DNA from: Clostridium uliginosum
GTDB lineage: Bacteria > Bacillota > Clostridia > Clostridiales > Clostridiaceae
Assembly (NCBI RefSeq): GCF_900112485.1
Contig: NZ_FOMG01000027.1
Location: 1 to 56,021, forward strand
DNA length: 56,021 nucleotides
Direction of reading: 5' to 3'
The position numbers were made by a program, and so were the translations under genes. Every line of letters begins with the position of its first letter. The first letter of the stretch is position 1. The notes beneath the pieces are model-generated. The model was not told where the DNA came from. It searched no databases and saw nothing but the letters and a program-made list of their open reading frames with translations. Shown here one piece after another: positions 15,044 to 24,093 of this stretch.

Positions 15044-16018
15044 TTGATTAAAAAGAAATTAGCTTTATGTATAATTCTAGCGTTACTTTTGTCAGGCTGT
15101 GGAGTGGCAAATAAAAATGAAGACAATACAAAGGTAGATCCTTCAAGCAATGAAAAAATAACTAGTGATTCTACTAACGAAAATCCCATAGAAGAGCCAA
15201 AGTCTGATAAATCAGATTCTATTTCTAAAGCAGGGTCTACACCTAAACCTGACTCTACGACTAAAGAAAAATCTACTTCAACCCCAAAGTCATCTACTCC
15301 AAAAGTATCATCTGACATTTCATCACTTAGTACTAAACCCATAGAGTGGTCATGGTTATATTCATCAAGAGATAGCGCTGAACTTTTATCGAAATATAAA
15401 GCCTATGGTTTTGGAGATACTTCAAAAAAAATTATTTATCTTACTTTTGATGAAGGCTATGAAAATGGCTATACTGCTAGTATTCTTGATACTTTAAAGG
15501 CAAATAATGTACATGCTACCTTCTTTGTAACCAAGCCTTATGTAACTGGAAGTTTTAATGGTGTTTCAGATACTGAGTTACTAAAAAGGATGAGCAATGA
15601 GGGCCATATAATAGGTAATCATTCTGTACATCATAAATCTATGCCTACATTTACAGATGAAGCTGCTTTTAATGCCGAAATTACTCAAGTAGAAGATGCA
15701 GTGAATAATGTTTCTGGTTGTAAAATGTCAAAATATTTTAGACCACCAGAAGGAACTTTTAGTGAATTGTCACTTTACTATACTCAAAAACTTGGTTATA
15801 AATCTATATTTTTTACTCTTGCTTATAAAGATTATGATGTAGACAATCAGCCTGATCCTGGATCTTCTAAAACACAGCTTTTAAAAAATACTCGTGATGG
15901 TATGATTTGCTTACTTCATGCTGTGTCTAAAACTAATGCAACTATCTTAGACAGCTTGATTAAAGATTGGAAGAATCAAGGTTATGAATTTAAAACATTA
16001 GATGAACTTCCGAGTTAG
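15044..16018 (+). CDS. PdaA-like polysaccharide deacetylase lipoprotein
   Basis: The 324-aa precursor starts at TTG after GGAGGAG. It has a lipoprotein signal with lipobox LLSGC (Cys about 19) and a Ser/Thr/Lys/Pro-rich wall-spanning linker to about residue 95. The NodB deacetylase domain follows: TFDEGYENGYT as metal motif 1, then HSVHHKSM as motif 2, RPPEG and LLHAV at the active site. The N-terminal start of the domain (WSWLYSS, then YGFGDTSKKIIYLTFDEGYE) matches PdaA, which makes muramic-delta-lactam in spore cortex. The lipoprotein form suggests a surface peptidoglycan deacetylase. Confidence 0.85.
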   Translation: MIKKKLALCIILALLLSGCGVANKNEDNTKVDPSSNEKITSDSTNENPIEEPKSDKSDSISKAGSTPKPDSTTKEKSTSTPKSSTPKVSSDISSLSTKPIEWSWLYSSRDSAELLSKYKAYGFGDTSKKIIYLTFDEGYENGYTASILDTLKANNVHATFFVTKPYVTGSFNGVSDTELLKRMSNEGHIIGNHSVHHKSMPTFTDEAAFNAEITQVEDAVNNVSGCKMSKYFRPPEGTFSELSLYYTQKLGYKSIFFTLAYKDYDVDNQPDPGSSKTQLLKNTRDGMICLLHAVSKTNATILDSLIKDWKNQGYEFKTLDELPS

Positions 16019-16078
16019 ATAACTAAATTTACAATTTTACTTATATGGTGAAACTAAATAATATTTAAAACAAAATTA

Positions 16079-16353
16079 GGGCCGTCTCAGAATTAGCAAG
16101 TGAAGTAATAACAAAGAAATAGAAATAACATTTATTAAAGGAGACTAGAAAAATAAGCTAATAGTTTCTAACATTTAAAGTTGTACCCATAAAAGATTGC
16201 TCCTAATATGCATTAGGACAATCATTTATGGAACAACTTCAAATGAAGAAACTCTAAGCTTATTTTTCAATGCTTCTTCCACAAATGTTATTTCTATTTC
16301 TTTTTTTGAATATACATCATATCATTAAATGATTTGTATTATTAGACAGCCCC
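16079..16353. mobile_element. MITE-like element, family R2, 275 bp
   Basis: The ends GGGCCGTCTCAGAATTA and (inverted) GGGGCTGTCTAATAATA are imperfect inverted repeats. The whole element can fold back as one long hairpin centred near TGCATTAGGA, with inner arms such as AAGTTGTACCCATAAAAGAT. A second full copy is at 54417-54690 and one end is at 19322-19363. The GGGNTGTCTCA ends resemble IS1182-type termini (from memory). It fills most of the 16019-16476 spacer. Confidence 0.7.
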
Positions 16354-16390
16354 TTTACAGTATCTTGTATGTAATTAAACAAAAAATGGT

Positions 16391-16445
16391 TACTTAATTT
16401 ATAACAAAAAGTGTAATAAAACTTGTAACAAAACTTGTAACCTAT
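16391..16445. repeat. GTTAC/GTAAC word array
   Basis: GTTACTTAATTTATAACAAA and AACTTGTAACAAAACTTG-TAAC contain repeated GTAAC words downstream of the DUF554 gene. It is related in wording to arrays at 12675-12740 and 50818-50900. Confidence 0.35.
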
Positions 16446-16476
16446 AATGGCAATTTACTTAATTAGAAAAAGTATC

Positions 16477-17178
16477 CTAAAACAACAATCCAAACATATA
16501 TGAAGCAGGGAAAACTAAAATCAAAGCTGGAAGAAGATTAGCAACATTAATTTTTATAAGTTTTAGGATACTTAAACCAAGAACAAAAGTTAAAATCCCT
16601 CCTATAGAGATAAAATCAGACAACATAGCCTGTGAAATATTAGGCATAATTAGTTTTGCTAGGTAAAATAAAGAAGATAAAATAAGGCACTGAGGGATTA
16701 CAATAAGATTTATGGCATATCCTAAAGTAGTTGCAAAAATAACTGAAGCGAAAATATCCATAACAGCTTTAGAAATCAAGATAGTCATATTGCCAGTCAT
16801 TCCTTCGTCAAGTGCTCCAAAAATGTTTGCACCACTTGCACAAAAAGTGACAGCAACAATAATGTAGAAATTCATATACTCCTCATAATTACCTTCTATA
16901 TTAAAATTTAATTTAAGTATAATTTTTGAAAAAGCATTTTTTATGTGAGTATCTAATCTTATAAGCTCTCCAATGAGACAGCCTAAAATAAGTGATAAAA
17001 TCACAGCTGGTAAAGATTTAAGTTTTATACATGATACAATACCGATTGAGATTGCAGATATCCCGAAAATAATATTTAATGGTTCTTTGATATGATTCGG
17101 AATAACAGATTTAAATTTTGAACCTAGTGTACCTCCTAATAATATGCAAAAACAATCAATGAATACACCTATAGGCAT
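16477..17178 (-). CDS. DUF554 family membrane protein
   Basis: The 233-aa protein has about seven hydrophobic segments. The N-terminal pattern GVFIDCFCILLGGTLGS, then FGISAISIGIV, and the internal FCASGANIFGALDEGMTGN stretch are typical of DUF554 (YdfK-like) integral membrane proteins. The transport or other role of the family is not established. AAGGAG precedes the ATG. It is a single gene between repeats. Confidence 0.8.
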   Translation of the reverse strand: MPIGVFIDCFCILLGGTLGSKFKSVIPNHIKEPLNIIFGISAISIGIVSCIKLKSLPAVILSLILGCLIGELIRLDTHIKNAFSKIILKLNFNIEGNYEEYMNFYIIVAVTFCASGANIFGALDEGMTGNMTILISKAVMDIFASVIFATTLGYAINLIVIPQCLILSSLFYLAKLIMPNISQAMLSDFISIGGILTFVLGLSILKLIKINVANLLPALILVFPASYMFGLLF

Positions 17179-17573
17179 AATAAAACATCTCCTTATACTT
17201 TAAGTTATTTCTTGTTAAAAACAAGATAGTAATTTTTAACATAAAATTATTATCTTGTCAATACTTAAATGACATTGAATTCATTGAAATTATGCAGATT
17301 ATTATAATGGAGTAAAAGACTTTTTTTATGTATCAGTTATTTATATGACTTGCCTAAGGCTATTTTTATAAGTGAAAATTGTGGATCACAAGTAATAATA
17401 TATTTACAAAATATGTTACAATAAAAATAGAAACAATTTTGAGTATTAGACAAATAGTAATTTGATGTACAGGTTATTTAATAATCTTTTAGAAAAGACA
17501 AAACATAACACAAAAAGTCGGGAATAATCGTTTGAAAAAAGATAAGATATATGTACAGACAGGGGTGATGATT
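17179..17573. other. Spacer between divergent DUF554 and AraC genes
   Basis: About 395 AT-rich bases with a short inverted pair near 17215-17255 (AAAAACAAGATAGTAA and TTATTATCTTGTC). No gene is seen. It must hold both divergent promoters, but no clear -35/-10 pair stands out. Confidence 0.3.
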
Positions 17574-18431
17574 ATGGAGTGGATTGAAGGAATCGGTGAA
17601 GCTATCAGCTATATTGAGGAGAATATCACTGAAGAAATAACAATAAAAAATATTGCAAAAAAAACATTTATGTCTCCGTTCTATTTCCAAAAAGGCTTTG
17701 CAATGCTTTGTGGTTTTACGGTCGGAGAGTACATCAGACAACGCAGGCTTACTCTTGCCGGCAGTGAGCTTGTTTCTAGTGATGAAAAAATCATTGATAT
17801 TGCACTGAAATATGGATACGCTTCACCAGATAGTTTCACAAAAGCTTTTACTCGATTTCATGGTGTAACACCTACTGCTGTTCGAAAAGATGGAGCAATG
17901 ATTAAATCGTTTGCTCCGCTGAAAATCAAATTTTTATTGGAAGGCGGTTATATTATGGATTACAAAATTGTTAAAAAAGATTCGTTTACTATTATGGGAG
18001 TATCAAAGGTGTTTAAATATGATAGTGCAACTACAGAAATTCCACAGTTTTGGACAGAACATTATCAAACAGAAAAAGGGGAATTTGTATGCGGAATGTA
18101 CGGAGTATGCATAGATGAAAGCATGGGTTCAGATGAGTTTGAATATTTGATTGCAGACAATTATAATCCGTCGATAGAAATACCTAATGGTTTTGTTACA
18201 AAGATTATTCCTAAACACACATGGGCTGTTTTTGGTTGCAAGGGCGCAATGCCAAAATCTCTGCAAGATGCGAATAAAAAAATCTTCTCAGAATGGTTGC
18301 CTAATTGCAAGGATTATGAAATTGCAGCAGGTTATAATATTGAAATGTACACAAATGTGGCTGATTATCCGCAAGGTATCCAAGATGAAAACTACTACAG
18401 TGAAATTTGGATTCCTGTTAAGAAAAAATAA
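17574..18431 (+). CDS. AraC-family regulator with GyrI-like ligand domain
   Basis: The 285-aa protein has two AraC helix-turn-helix motifs (residues about 8-100: IAKKTFMSPFYFQKGFAML and IIDIALKYGYASPDSFTKAF). A GyrI-like effector domain from about residue 125 follows (DYKIVKKDSFTIMGVSKVF, ending YYSEIWIPV). This Rob/SoxS-like layout binds hydrophobic or cationic small molecules. Start 17574 is chosen because GGGGTG lies 7-8 bases upstream. It is a paralogue of the gene at 24573 with the same length and layout. A terminator follows at 18445. Confidence 0.85.
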   Translation: MEWIEGIGEAISYIEENITEEITIKNIAKKTFMSPFYFQKGFAMLCGFTVGEYIRQRRLTLAGSELVSSDEKIIDIALKYGYASPDSFTKAFTRFHGVTPTAVRKDGAMIKSFAPLKIKFLLEGGYIMDYKIVKKDSFTIMGVSKVFKYDSATTEIPQFWTEHYQTEKGEFVCGMYGVCIDESMGSDEFEYLIADNYNPSIEIPNGFVTKIIPKHTWAVFGCKGAMPKSLQDANKKIFSEWLPNCKDYEIAAGYNIEMYTNVADYPQGIQDENYYSEIWIPVKKK

Positions 18432-18444
18432 TTATGTAAAAGAG

Positions 18445-18520
18445 GATAAATTGGAGTTCATCAAATTCCAATTTATCTAACAGTTAATAATTTTAAATAT
18501 AAAAAATTATTAACTGTTTA
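18445..18520 (+). terminator. Two consecutive hairpins after the AraC-GyrI gene
   Basis: GATAAATTGGA pairs with TTCCAATTTATC (18445-18477). Then AACAGTTAATAATTTT pairs with AAAATTATTAACTGTT (18478-18519), followed by T-rich sequence. The second may serve the convergent Nudix gene. Confidence 0.6.
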
Positions 18521-18585
18521 TTTTAAAAAATAGCTACTTCGGATCTTAAGAAAGATGTGACTAATCACTGTATATAATTTCGTAT

Positions 18586-19143
18586 TTATACTGGTAATTT
18601 TTCAATTTTGGATAGTATTTTATTATAAATTTTCTTCATATGGGATTCACTTGAGTGTATATCTATCTCACTGATTGGAATCCATTTAACAGCACTATTC
18701 TCATCTGGTTTAATAATAACCTGCTCATTCTCATCACCCTGAACTAAATATACTACTGATATATGTAAGTGTGATGAAACATACTTTCCTTTTCTAAAAT
18801 GTCCTAACAAAGGTAAAATATCTAATGAAACAATCTTATTAGTGATAGGAATAAGATTATTTACTCCTGTTTCTTCTTTAATCTCTCTTATAGCAACACC
18901 TAATAAATTTTCCTCACCGTCTGCATGTCCTCCTGGCAAAGACCATGCATTAAATATATTATGATGTACCATTAATACTTTATCTTTATTTAGTACAAAC
19001 CCAGAACTTGTTATATGAATAATTTCATTATCTCTTTTTAAAATATCATCAAACATATTTATGTATTTCAATATTACTTCCTTGTCTTTTCTCTCTTGCT
19101 CATCGGAAGGGACAAATTCTTCTATTGAATCAATCCAACTCAC
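18586..19143 (-). CDS. Nudix hydrolase
   Basis: The 185-aa protein has the complete Nudix box GHADGEENLLGVAIREIKEE-TGV at about residues 72-94, with the REIKEE metal-binding glutamates. The family cleaves nucleoside diphosphates linked to another moiety. The substrate is open. It starts at GTG with GGGTGGT just upstream. An N-terminal helical extension of about 45 residues precedes the hydrolase fold, as in a common clostridial Nudix subgroup. Confidence 0.85.
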   Translation of the reverse strand: MSWIDSIEEFVPSDEQERKDKEVILKYINMFDDILKRDNEIIHITSSGFVLNKDKVLMVHHNIFNAWSLPGGHADGEENLLGVAIREIKEETGVNNLIPITNKIVSLDILPLLGHFRKGKYVSSHLHISVVYLVQGDENEQVIIKPDENSAVKWIPISEIDIHSSESHMKKIYNKILSKIEKLPV

Positions 19144-19267
19144 ATTACCACCCGCCTTCTTAAATATAATTCGTAATAATTCACTATAATATATAAATTA
19201 TACCAAATTGTACATAAAATTATCATTCTTACTATGTAAAAAAACAATTGTTTTCATATACATTAAA

Positions 19268-19363
19268 AAGCAACAAAGATTGTCAGCAATCCTCCAATAT
19301 TTGTAAGGCACCTGTTACCTTTCTTTGTTATTACTTCACTTGGTAATTCTGAGACAGCCCCAG
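19268..19363. repeat. Composite repeat: R5 unit joined to an R2 end
   Basis: AGCAACAAAGATTGTCAGCA continues into ATCCTCCAATATTTGTAAGG and ACCTGTTACC; this also occurs at 20460-20516. From 19320 the sequence switches to the inverted R2 end (TTCTTTGTTATTACTTCACT, ending GAGACAGCCCC). The two mobile families are fused here. The rest of 19144-19649 is AT-rich, with a 10-bp palindrome GCAAGCTTGC near 19428 and no gene. Confidence 0.5.
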
Positions 19364-19589
19364 TTTGGTGATAAATGTGAATAAGTATAATATATTACAC
19401 AGGGAGCGGGTATATAGATATAGTGCAAGCTTGCGATTTAAGGAAGAATTATAATATAAATAAAAAACATAGAAATTAAACTTGATATAATTTATCAAAT
19501 GATATCAATTATTGACTAGAACAAATTAGAATGATATTATAGGATGGTATTATTTATTTAAATAATTGGATATGTTTTACAATATATAA

Positions 19590-19618
19590 TAATATCAACA
19601 TGGTTTTAAAATAGATCC
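19590..19618. repeat. R3 arm
   Basis: AATATCAACATGGTTTTAAA continues into ATAGATCC, one arm of the R3 family, about 20 bases before the ribosome site of the next gene. Confidence 0.45.
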
Positions 19619-19649
19619 AAATAATTAAATAAAACAAAGGAGGATTAAA

Positions 19650-20363
19650 ATGATACTTATTATTTCAATATTATTTTCAATGGGATTTTATTTAGCATTC
19701 AGCAAACAGATAAAGAAAAGACCTAGTTTTTTTTATGTTTTAACGATTCTATTTACAATTTTTATAATTTATTATTATAGAACCAACATGTATGAATTAT
19801 ATCCAAAATGGGTTACAACATATCTAGCAAATCCATTTAAAAGAGGTGCTTTTTCAACCGCAACATTTATTATTGTTATGTATTTGGGGGCAATTAAAAA
19901 GAACAATGCAATAGCAAAAAGATTGTTTAGCATAAGGGGAGAGATATCAATTATGGCATGTATTTCAACTTTAGGGCATAACATAATTTATGGAATATAT
20001 TATTTCCCAAAGCTATTTTTAGATCCAGCTTCATTAGGTAAGCTTCAATTGATAGCAGCATCATTGACTCTTGTTATGATATCAATTATGTTACCACTTT
20101 TTATAACTTCTTTTAGATGTATAAGAAAAAAAATGAAGGCATCTACTTGGAAAAAAGTTCAAAGATTAGCCTATCCATTTTTTCTTATGATATATGTTCA
20201 CGTAATGGTATTGTATTCTGCAAAGCTTGACAAGCATATGACTAATATCATAATCTATACTTTAATTTTTGGAATATATGTAGTTTTAAGAGTAAGAAAT
20301 TATATAATTGACCAAAAGAGAAAATCAGAATTTTTTAAAGCTAAAGTTATGTCACTAGATTAG
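19650..20363 (+). CDS. Ferric-reductase-like transmembrane protein
   Basis: The 237-aa protein has about six membrane helices. GHNIIYGIYYF (near residue 110) and FFLMIYVHVMVLYSAKL (near 178) supply histidines placed like the haem ligands of the ferric-reductase-like/MsrQ (YedZ) domain. A flavin domain is absent, so it would need a partner reductase. AAAGGAGG precedes the ATG. Electron transfer across the membrane through b-haem is inferred from the family. Confidence 0.7.
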   Translation: MILIISILFSMGFYLAFSKQIKKRPSFFYVLTILFTIFIIYYYRTNMYELYPKWVTTYLANPFKRGAFSTATFIIVMYLGAIKKNNAIAKRLFSIRGEISIMACISTLGHNIIYGIYYFPKLFLDPASLGKLQLIAASLTLVMISIMLPLFITSFRCIRKKMKASTWKKVQRLAYPFFLMIYVHVMVLYSAKLDKHMTNIIIYTLIFGIYVVLRVRNYIIDQKRKSEFFKAKVMSLD

Positions 20364-20459
20364 AGAAAAAATGTATTGATAAATTAAAATAATGGATATT
20401 CTATTTCTATAAATCAGAGCATTATTATATGAATAATACGCTTTAAGCTAAAAATATTA

Positions 20460-20540
20460 AAGCAACAAAGATTGTCAGCAATCCTCCAATATTTGTAAGG
20501 TACCTGTTACCTTACAAAAACTGGAACAGTTTTTGTTATT
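20460..20540. repeat. R5 repeat with two hairpins
   Basis: This is the second copy of the AGCAACAAAGATTGTCAGCA unit. Here GTAAGGTA-CCTG-TTACCTTAC and AAAAACTG-GAA-CAGTTTTTG make two tight hairpins after the ferric-reductase-like gene. One or both may terminate transcription. Confidence 0.5.
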
Positions 20541-20617
20541 GATGATACGAAATAGACTAGCTGACTTATTTGTTATTTTTTGAATACTCCTATATAGATA
20601 AATAATTATCACTATGG

Positions 20618-21274
20618 TTATTTACTAATATATTTAATTAATTCTGCAACTAAATCTTGAACTTTAGTTGCAGGATTCATTTTATTTGGGCTAAATATCT
20701 TATCGCATCTATGATCTTCTAGTAAAGAGTTACTTCTTTTTATAGCAGTATCTACATATAAAGATGTAATATCAAAAATATTATAGATGTTTTTATCATA
20801 CTTACCATTATTAATATTTTTATCTTTAAAATGATTAGTTAATTTAGAATAATAATCATTTCTGCCAATAGCTGATTTTAAATCTTGGAAATGAAGTAAT
20901 AACCATAGTTCAAAGCATTCATTTGACCAAGCTACATGCAAATCTTCTTTTATAGCAAGGGCTATAGCTTCATCAAAATCTATATTTTCATCTTTATCAA
21001 ATACTACCCAAACATCACTGTAAGATTGTAAACTACGTTTTTTGATAGCTTCCTTCACCAAAACTGTAGTAGAGCGAGCAGTACCGTGTATATCTAAGTC
21101 TATTCTTTCAACCATAATACTATTATTAAATGACTTTTCAATTAGTCGTTTTATATTTTTAAAATAATTAACTTCAGTTTCAGTACCTTCAGTGACAATT
21201 AAATAATTACCTGGTTGATTGGTTTTATTCCCTTCATTTCTTTTATGCTTACGACCAGCTCTATTTAATTTCAT
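20618..21274 (-). CDS. rloB: RloB-like protein (Toprim-type nuclease candidate)
   Basis: The 218-aa protein has the RloB hallmarks: basic N-terminus, LIVTEGTETEVNYF (about 25-38) with the Toprim-like glutamate, VWVVFDKDENIDF with DxD at about 93-95, and SNECFELWLLLHF (117-129). Start 21274 follows GGAGG by 10 bases and overlaps the upstream ATPase gene by 14 bases. RloA/RloB pairs were first named as ORFs linked to type I restriction loci. The ATPase plus Toprim-like layout parallels OLD/PARIS-type phage-defence pairs. The nuclease role is inferred. Confidence 0.8.
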   Translation of the reverse strand: MKLNRAGRKHKRNEGNKTNQPGNYLIVTEGTETEVNYFKNIKRLIEKSFNNSIMVERIDLDIHGTARSTTVLVKEAIKKRSLQSYSDVWVVFDKDENIDFDEAIALAIKEDLHVAWSNECFELWLLLHFQDLKSAIGRNDYYSKLTNHFKDKNINNGKYDKNIYNIFDITSLYVDTAIKRSNSLLEDHRCDKIFSPNKMNPATKVQDLVAELIKYISK

Positions 21275-22496
21275 TGTCTTGCATCCTCCACATATCATAA
21301 CCTCTCAAAACAGGAACAGAACCATATTTTCCAAGAAGATAATCTTTGCTATAAGAAGCATCTTTTCTCACCTTTTTGTCATCATCACATTTATATTCAG
21401 CTAAGGAATATAAATGTGATACTGAATCAGAATCTTTTTCTACAAACCATATTTGATCACGTCTAAAAATATCCTTCGTTAATGTATAGTTGTCATGAGT
21501 TACATATATAAGTTGAGAACCATTTTTATTTATATTTTCATCATGGAACATAGTTATAATATATCTTAAAAGTAATGGATGAAGCTTTGCATCAAGTTCA
21601 TCAATAAATATTGGTACCCCCATCTCAAGTGAATTTTGTAAATAATAAAAAAGTGTAAACATTTTTTGAGTTCCACTTGATTCTTCTGTAATAGGCATCT
21701 TATAATAATTTTTTTTATCTTTCATTAGATGTTTGGTATAGATTTTAGGTCTATCATTTTCATTTTCAGGTTTTTCCACAATAATACCATCTATATTTAT
21801 ATCTATAGCATTTAGGAAATTAACTAACTCTTTTTGATAAGATTCATCTTCAATATTTGGTGAAAGTAGTTGTGTTAATGCACTTTCAAATTTTATATTT
21901 CCATAATCTATAACAGGAGCTAAAAACCATTCAAAAATATCTTTTGCGTAAGGAATTTTAGCATTTGATATTATAGATAGAAATAAAGTTTTGTCTCCTA
22001 CCATAGGAATAAAGTTTTCTGCACCTTTTAGTAATTTAGAATCACATTCTATATCGCTTTTTGATCTTTCAAATAAAGTAATGTATTTATGTTTGCTATT
22101 GTCTTTTTTAAAATAAAGCCATTCTTCAATAATTTTCTTGTTATCTAATGAAAAACCATATTGATATTCGTTATTATTAAATTTAAAGAATACTTCAAAT
22201 TCAGCTGGTTCTTTCAAAGCTTCACTATCAAAAGCAAATCGTTTAATTGGAATATCTTTATTTTCTGCTGATTTTTTAAAAGAAAGAATCACCCAAGTTT
22301 GCATGAATTTAAAAGCTTGAATTACAGAACTTTTACCACTTGCATTTGCTCCATAAATAGCAGCAGTTTTAATATATTTTTCATCACCAGAACAAATTAA
22401 ATTGTATGAGTGTTCTGTAATTGAAGTTGCAGTCATATCTAAACTAGAGTCATCCTTAAATGATTTAAAATTTTTAAAATTAAATTGTATAAGCAT
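21261..22496 (-). CDS. rloA: RloA-like AAA family ATPase (SMC/OLD type)
   Basis: The 411-aa protein begins with the SMC-like strand MLIQFNFKNFKSFKDDSSL and Walker A GANASGKSS (about 49-57). An ABC-type signature EESSGTQKMF (about 272-281), Walker B FIDELDAKLHP (about 297-307) and an H-loop YVTHD follow. This is the AAA_15/AAA_21 architecture of RecF/OLD-like ATPases. It is the first gene of a two-gene operon with the RloB-like gene, overlapping by 14 bases. ATG at 22496 is preferred because AAGGA lies 10 bases upstream. It is probably the sensor or motor of an anti-phage pair. Confidence 0.85.
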   Translation of the reverse strand: MLIQFNFKNFKSFKDDSSLDMTATSITEHSYNLICSGDEKYIKTAAIYGANASGKSSVIQAFKFMQTWVILSFKKSAENKDIPIKRFAFDSEALKEPAEFEVFFKFNNNEYQYGFSLDNKKIIEEWLYFKKDNSKHKYITLFERSKSDIECDSKLLKGAENFIPMVGDKTLFLSIISNAKIPYAKDIFEWFLAPVIDYGNIKFESALTQLLSPNIEDESYQKELVNFLNAIDINIDGIIVEKPENENDRPKIYTKHLMKDKKNYYKMPITEESSGTQKMFTLFYYLQNSLEMGVPIFIDELDAKLHPLLLRYIITMFHDENINKNGSQLIYVTHDNYTLTKDIFRRDQIWFVEKDSDSVSHLYSLAEYKCDDDKKVRKDASYSKDYLLGKYGSVPVLRGYDMWRMQDNEIK

Positions 22497-22551
22497 TTTT
22501 CTCACATCCTTAATGCTATAGTACTATATTTATTCGAAAATGTGAACAAAT

Positions 22552-22568
22552 ATGAGAATTTATCTCAT
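22552..22568. promoter_or_regulatory. Small palindrome upstream of rloAB
   Basis: ATGAGA-ATTTA-TCTCAT lies about 55 bases before the rloA start. It could be an operator; no regulator gene is adjacent. Confidence 0.3.
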
Positions 22569-22643
22569 AAATTATTCTTTCCACATTTGTACAATATATT
22601 CATATTAGATACATCTTTGGTCTGTTTTTTCATTTCACTTTAA

Positions 22644-22841
22644 TTTAAGGCAAATGAAAATAAAGGTAATGGAAGCTTTGATGGTGTGGATTTAGATTAT
22701 GTATCAAGCTATTCTAAAGATGTTAAATGCTATGTTAGAGGTAACTCTAAAGGCGTTTGGATTGAAACTCAAGTACTACCAATAGTTAAGTGCTATGAAT
22801 TGAAAAATGTACTTGATAGTTGGTTTTATAGTATAGAGTAA
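22644..22841 (+). pseudogene. Remnant A of an unknown paralogous protein family
   Basis: A 65-codon open frame without ATG at its head reads GNGSFDGVDLDYVSSYSK, then CYVRGNSKGVWIETQ and YELKNVLDSWFYSIE before TAA. A second, more damaged relative lies at about 23585-23775. Compact, cysteine-containing and beta-rich by composition. Family not recognised. A long hairpin follows at once. Confidence 0.45.
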
Positions 22842-22842
22842 T

Positions 22843-22890
22843 AATAAATATAGGTGCAGAAATCTGAAAATTTCTACACCTATATTTATT
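22843..22890 (+). terminator. Long hairpin after remnant A
   Basis: AATAAATATAGGTG and CACCTATATTTATT form the outer stem, with GAAAT/ATTTC inside, and T-rich sequence follows. A related half (TAGGTGCAGAAATTCTG) follows remnant B at 23772. Confidence 0.6.
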
Positions 22891-22968
22891 GTTTAATTTG
22901 TTTGAAAAGAAGGATTTGAATTTTCTGTTTAGTTAATCACTATATAATTTGTTTACTAAGCTTATTTT

Positions 22969-23010
22969 AAAGAATATCTGTTTTCTAGTTTTTCATACCA
23001 GATATTCTTT
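22969..23010 (-). terminator. Terminator of the 33-aa membrane peptide gene
   Basis: AAAGAATATCTG pairs with CAGATATTCTTT, 10 bases beyond the stop codon at 23021 on the minus strand. Confidence 0.6.
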
Positions 23011-23020
23011 AAGCCTATTG

Positions 23021-23122
23021 TTACCTTCTCATAACTATTGCGAAAAATATTATAAATGTAAGTAAGACTAAGCTTAAACTCACAATAGAAATGAGAAAAT
23101 TATCACGATTATTACTAAACAA
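23021..23122 (-). CDS. Small single-helix membrane peptide, 33 aa
   Basis: TTG at 23122 lies 8 bases after a strong AAAAGGAGGA site. The product has a short polar head (FSNNRDN), one hydrophobic helix of about 21 residues (FLISIVSLSLVLLTFIIFFA) and a basic tail IVMRR. A dedicated hairpin terminator follows. The size, ribosome site and terminator fit a genuine tiny gene such as a type I toxin or other membrane peptide. A second of the same style is at 24094 and a decayed one at 23357. Function unknown. Confidence 0.6.
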   Translation of the reverse strand: MFSNNRDNFLISIVSLSLVLLTFIIFFAIVMRR

Positions 23123-23356
23123 AAAATTGTTCCTCCTTTTTCAATTGCTATATGTATATTTATTAATTATTATATGAGTTGGTATAAAAAATTAGAATTT
23201 AATAGTTTTTTATATTTCAACATTTAAGAAAATAAGAATTTTAGTATAATTTATCTAATGTGTAATTAATACTATTTATAATTTATTTATATTTGGTCAA
23301 AATATAAATGATAGAGCTTTCATATTTCTTGATTTATCAAGTGAAATTATATAGCC

Positions 23357-23419
23357 TTAAATGTGATTAAGCATATAACACAATCTAATAAATATAATAG
23401 CAATTATAATTTCTATCAT
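23357..23419 (-). pseudogene. Decayed membrane peptide gene
   Basis: The frame MIEIIIAIIFIRLCYMLNHI (20 aa) has no ribosome site. Its 3' part (ATGCTTAATCACATTTAAGG) is alignable to the 3' part of the peptide gene at 24094-24171 (ATGCTTAATTGCACTTAAAG), so it is a degenerate copy. Confidence 0.4.
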
Positions 23420-23584
23420 AGATTTGAAACTTAAATTTATAATTTATTTTAATAATATAATTACTTTTAATGGTATTGGAGTTAATCTTGTACCCTTTAT
23501 TTTTTTGCCTAAAAATAATTATAGTAACAATATTAATTCAATAGATAGTAACATACCAATTCAGCCACCAAATAGAATTAAAAC

Positions 23585-23775
23585 GCTATGCAATTACAAA
23601 CTATTTACCGCCAGATTCAGCGAATTATGACGGTATTAATATTAATTATATTAGAGTATTTTAAGTGGATTACGTGCTACGTGAGGGACAACAGTAAAGG
23701 GGGATGAGTTGAAACTCAATACTTACTTATGAACAAATGCAATGAATTGAAGGAAAGTTTAGGAAACTATAGTAG
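23585..23775 (+). pseudogene. Remnant B, damaged paralogue of remnant A
   Basis: Successive frames read RYAITNYLPPDSANYDGINI, stop, then after a frame change CYVRDNSKGG, stop, VETQYLLMNKCNELKESL. This parallels FDGVDLDYV, CYVRGNSKG and VETQ-type words of remnant A, with stops and a frameshift. It is dead coding sequence of the same family. Confidence 0.45.
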
Positions 23776-24047
23776 GTGCAGAAATTCTGAAATAATTTGT
23801 ATTACATTTATAATTTATTCATAGCTCTATTATATAAAATATATTTCAATAAATGTAATACAAACTACTATATATATTGTTTATATCATGAATATAGCAA
23901 AAAATACAAAATAATAGATGGCAATTTAAATAGATTAACAAATAGAATAGGCATTATAATATACAATCTGTTATTATAATGCCTATTTTCTAATTTTATA
24001 ATTTGTTTAAGAAGTCTTTAGCAAGTTAATTTAAATTTATCTGACAC

Positions 24048-24078
24048 CAGGAATGGAGATTTTAGATCCCAATTCCTG
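24048..24078 (-). terminator. Terminator of the 25-aa membrane peptide gene
   Basis: CAGGAATGGAGAT pairs imperfectly with ATCCCAATTCCTG, 16 bases beyond the stop codon on the minus strand. Confidence 0.6.
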
Positions 24079-24093
24079 ATATATTAGTTTTAA

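Noticed and set aside
20618..22496. Labelling the ATPase/Toprim-like pair as PARIS or Gabija
   Set aside because: The second protein has RloB hallmarks, not the DUF4435 or UvrD-like partners of those systems.
23797..23979. 60-codon frame in the peptide array region
   Set aside because: Ile/Tyr/Asn-rich translation of AT-rich DNA without ribosome site.
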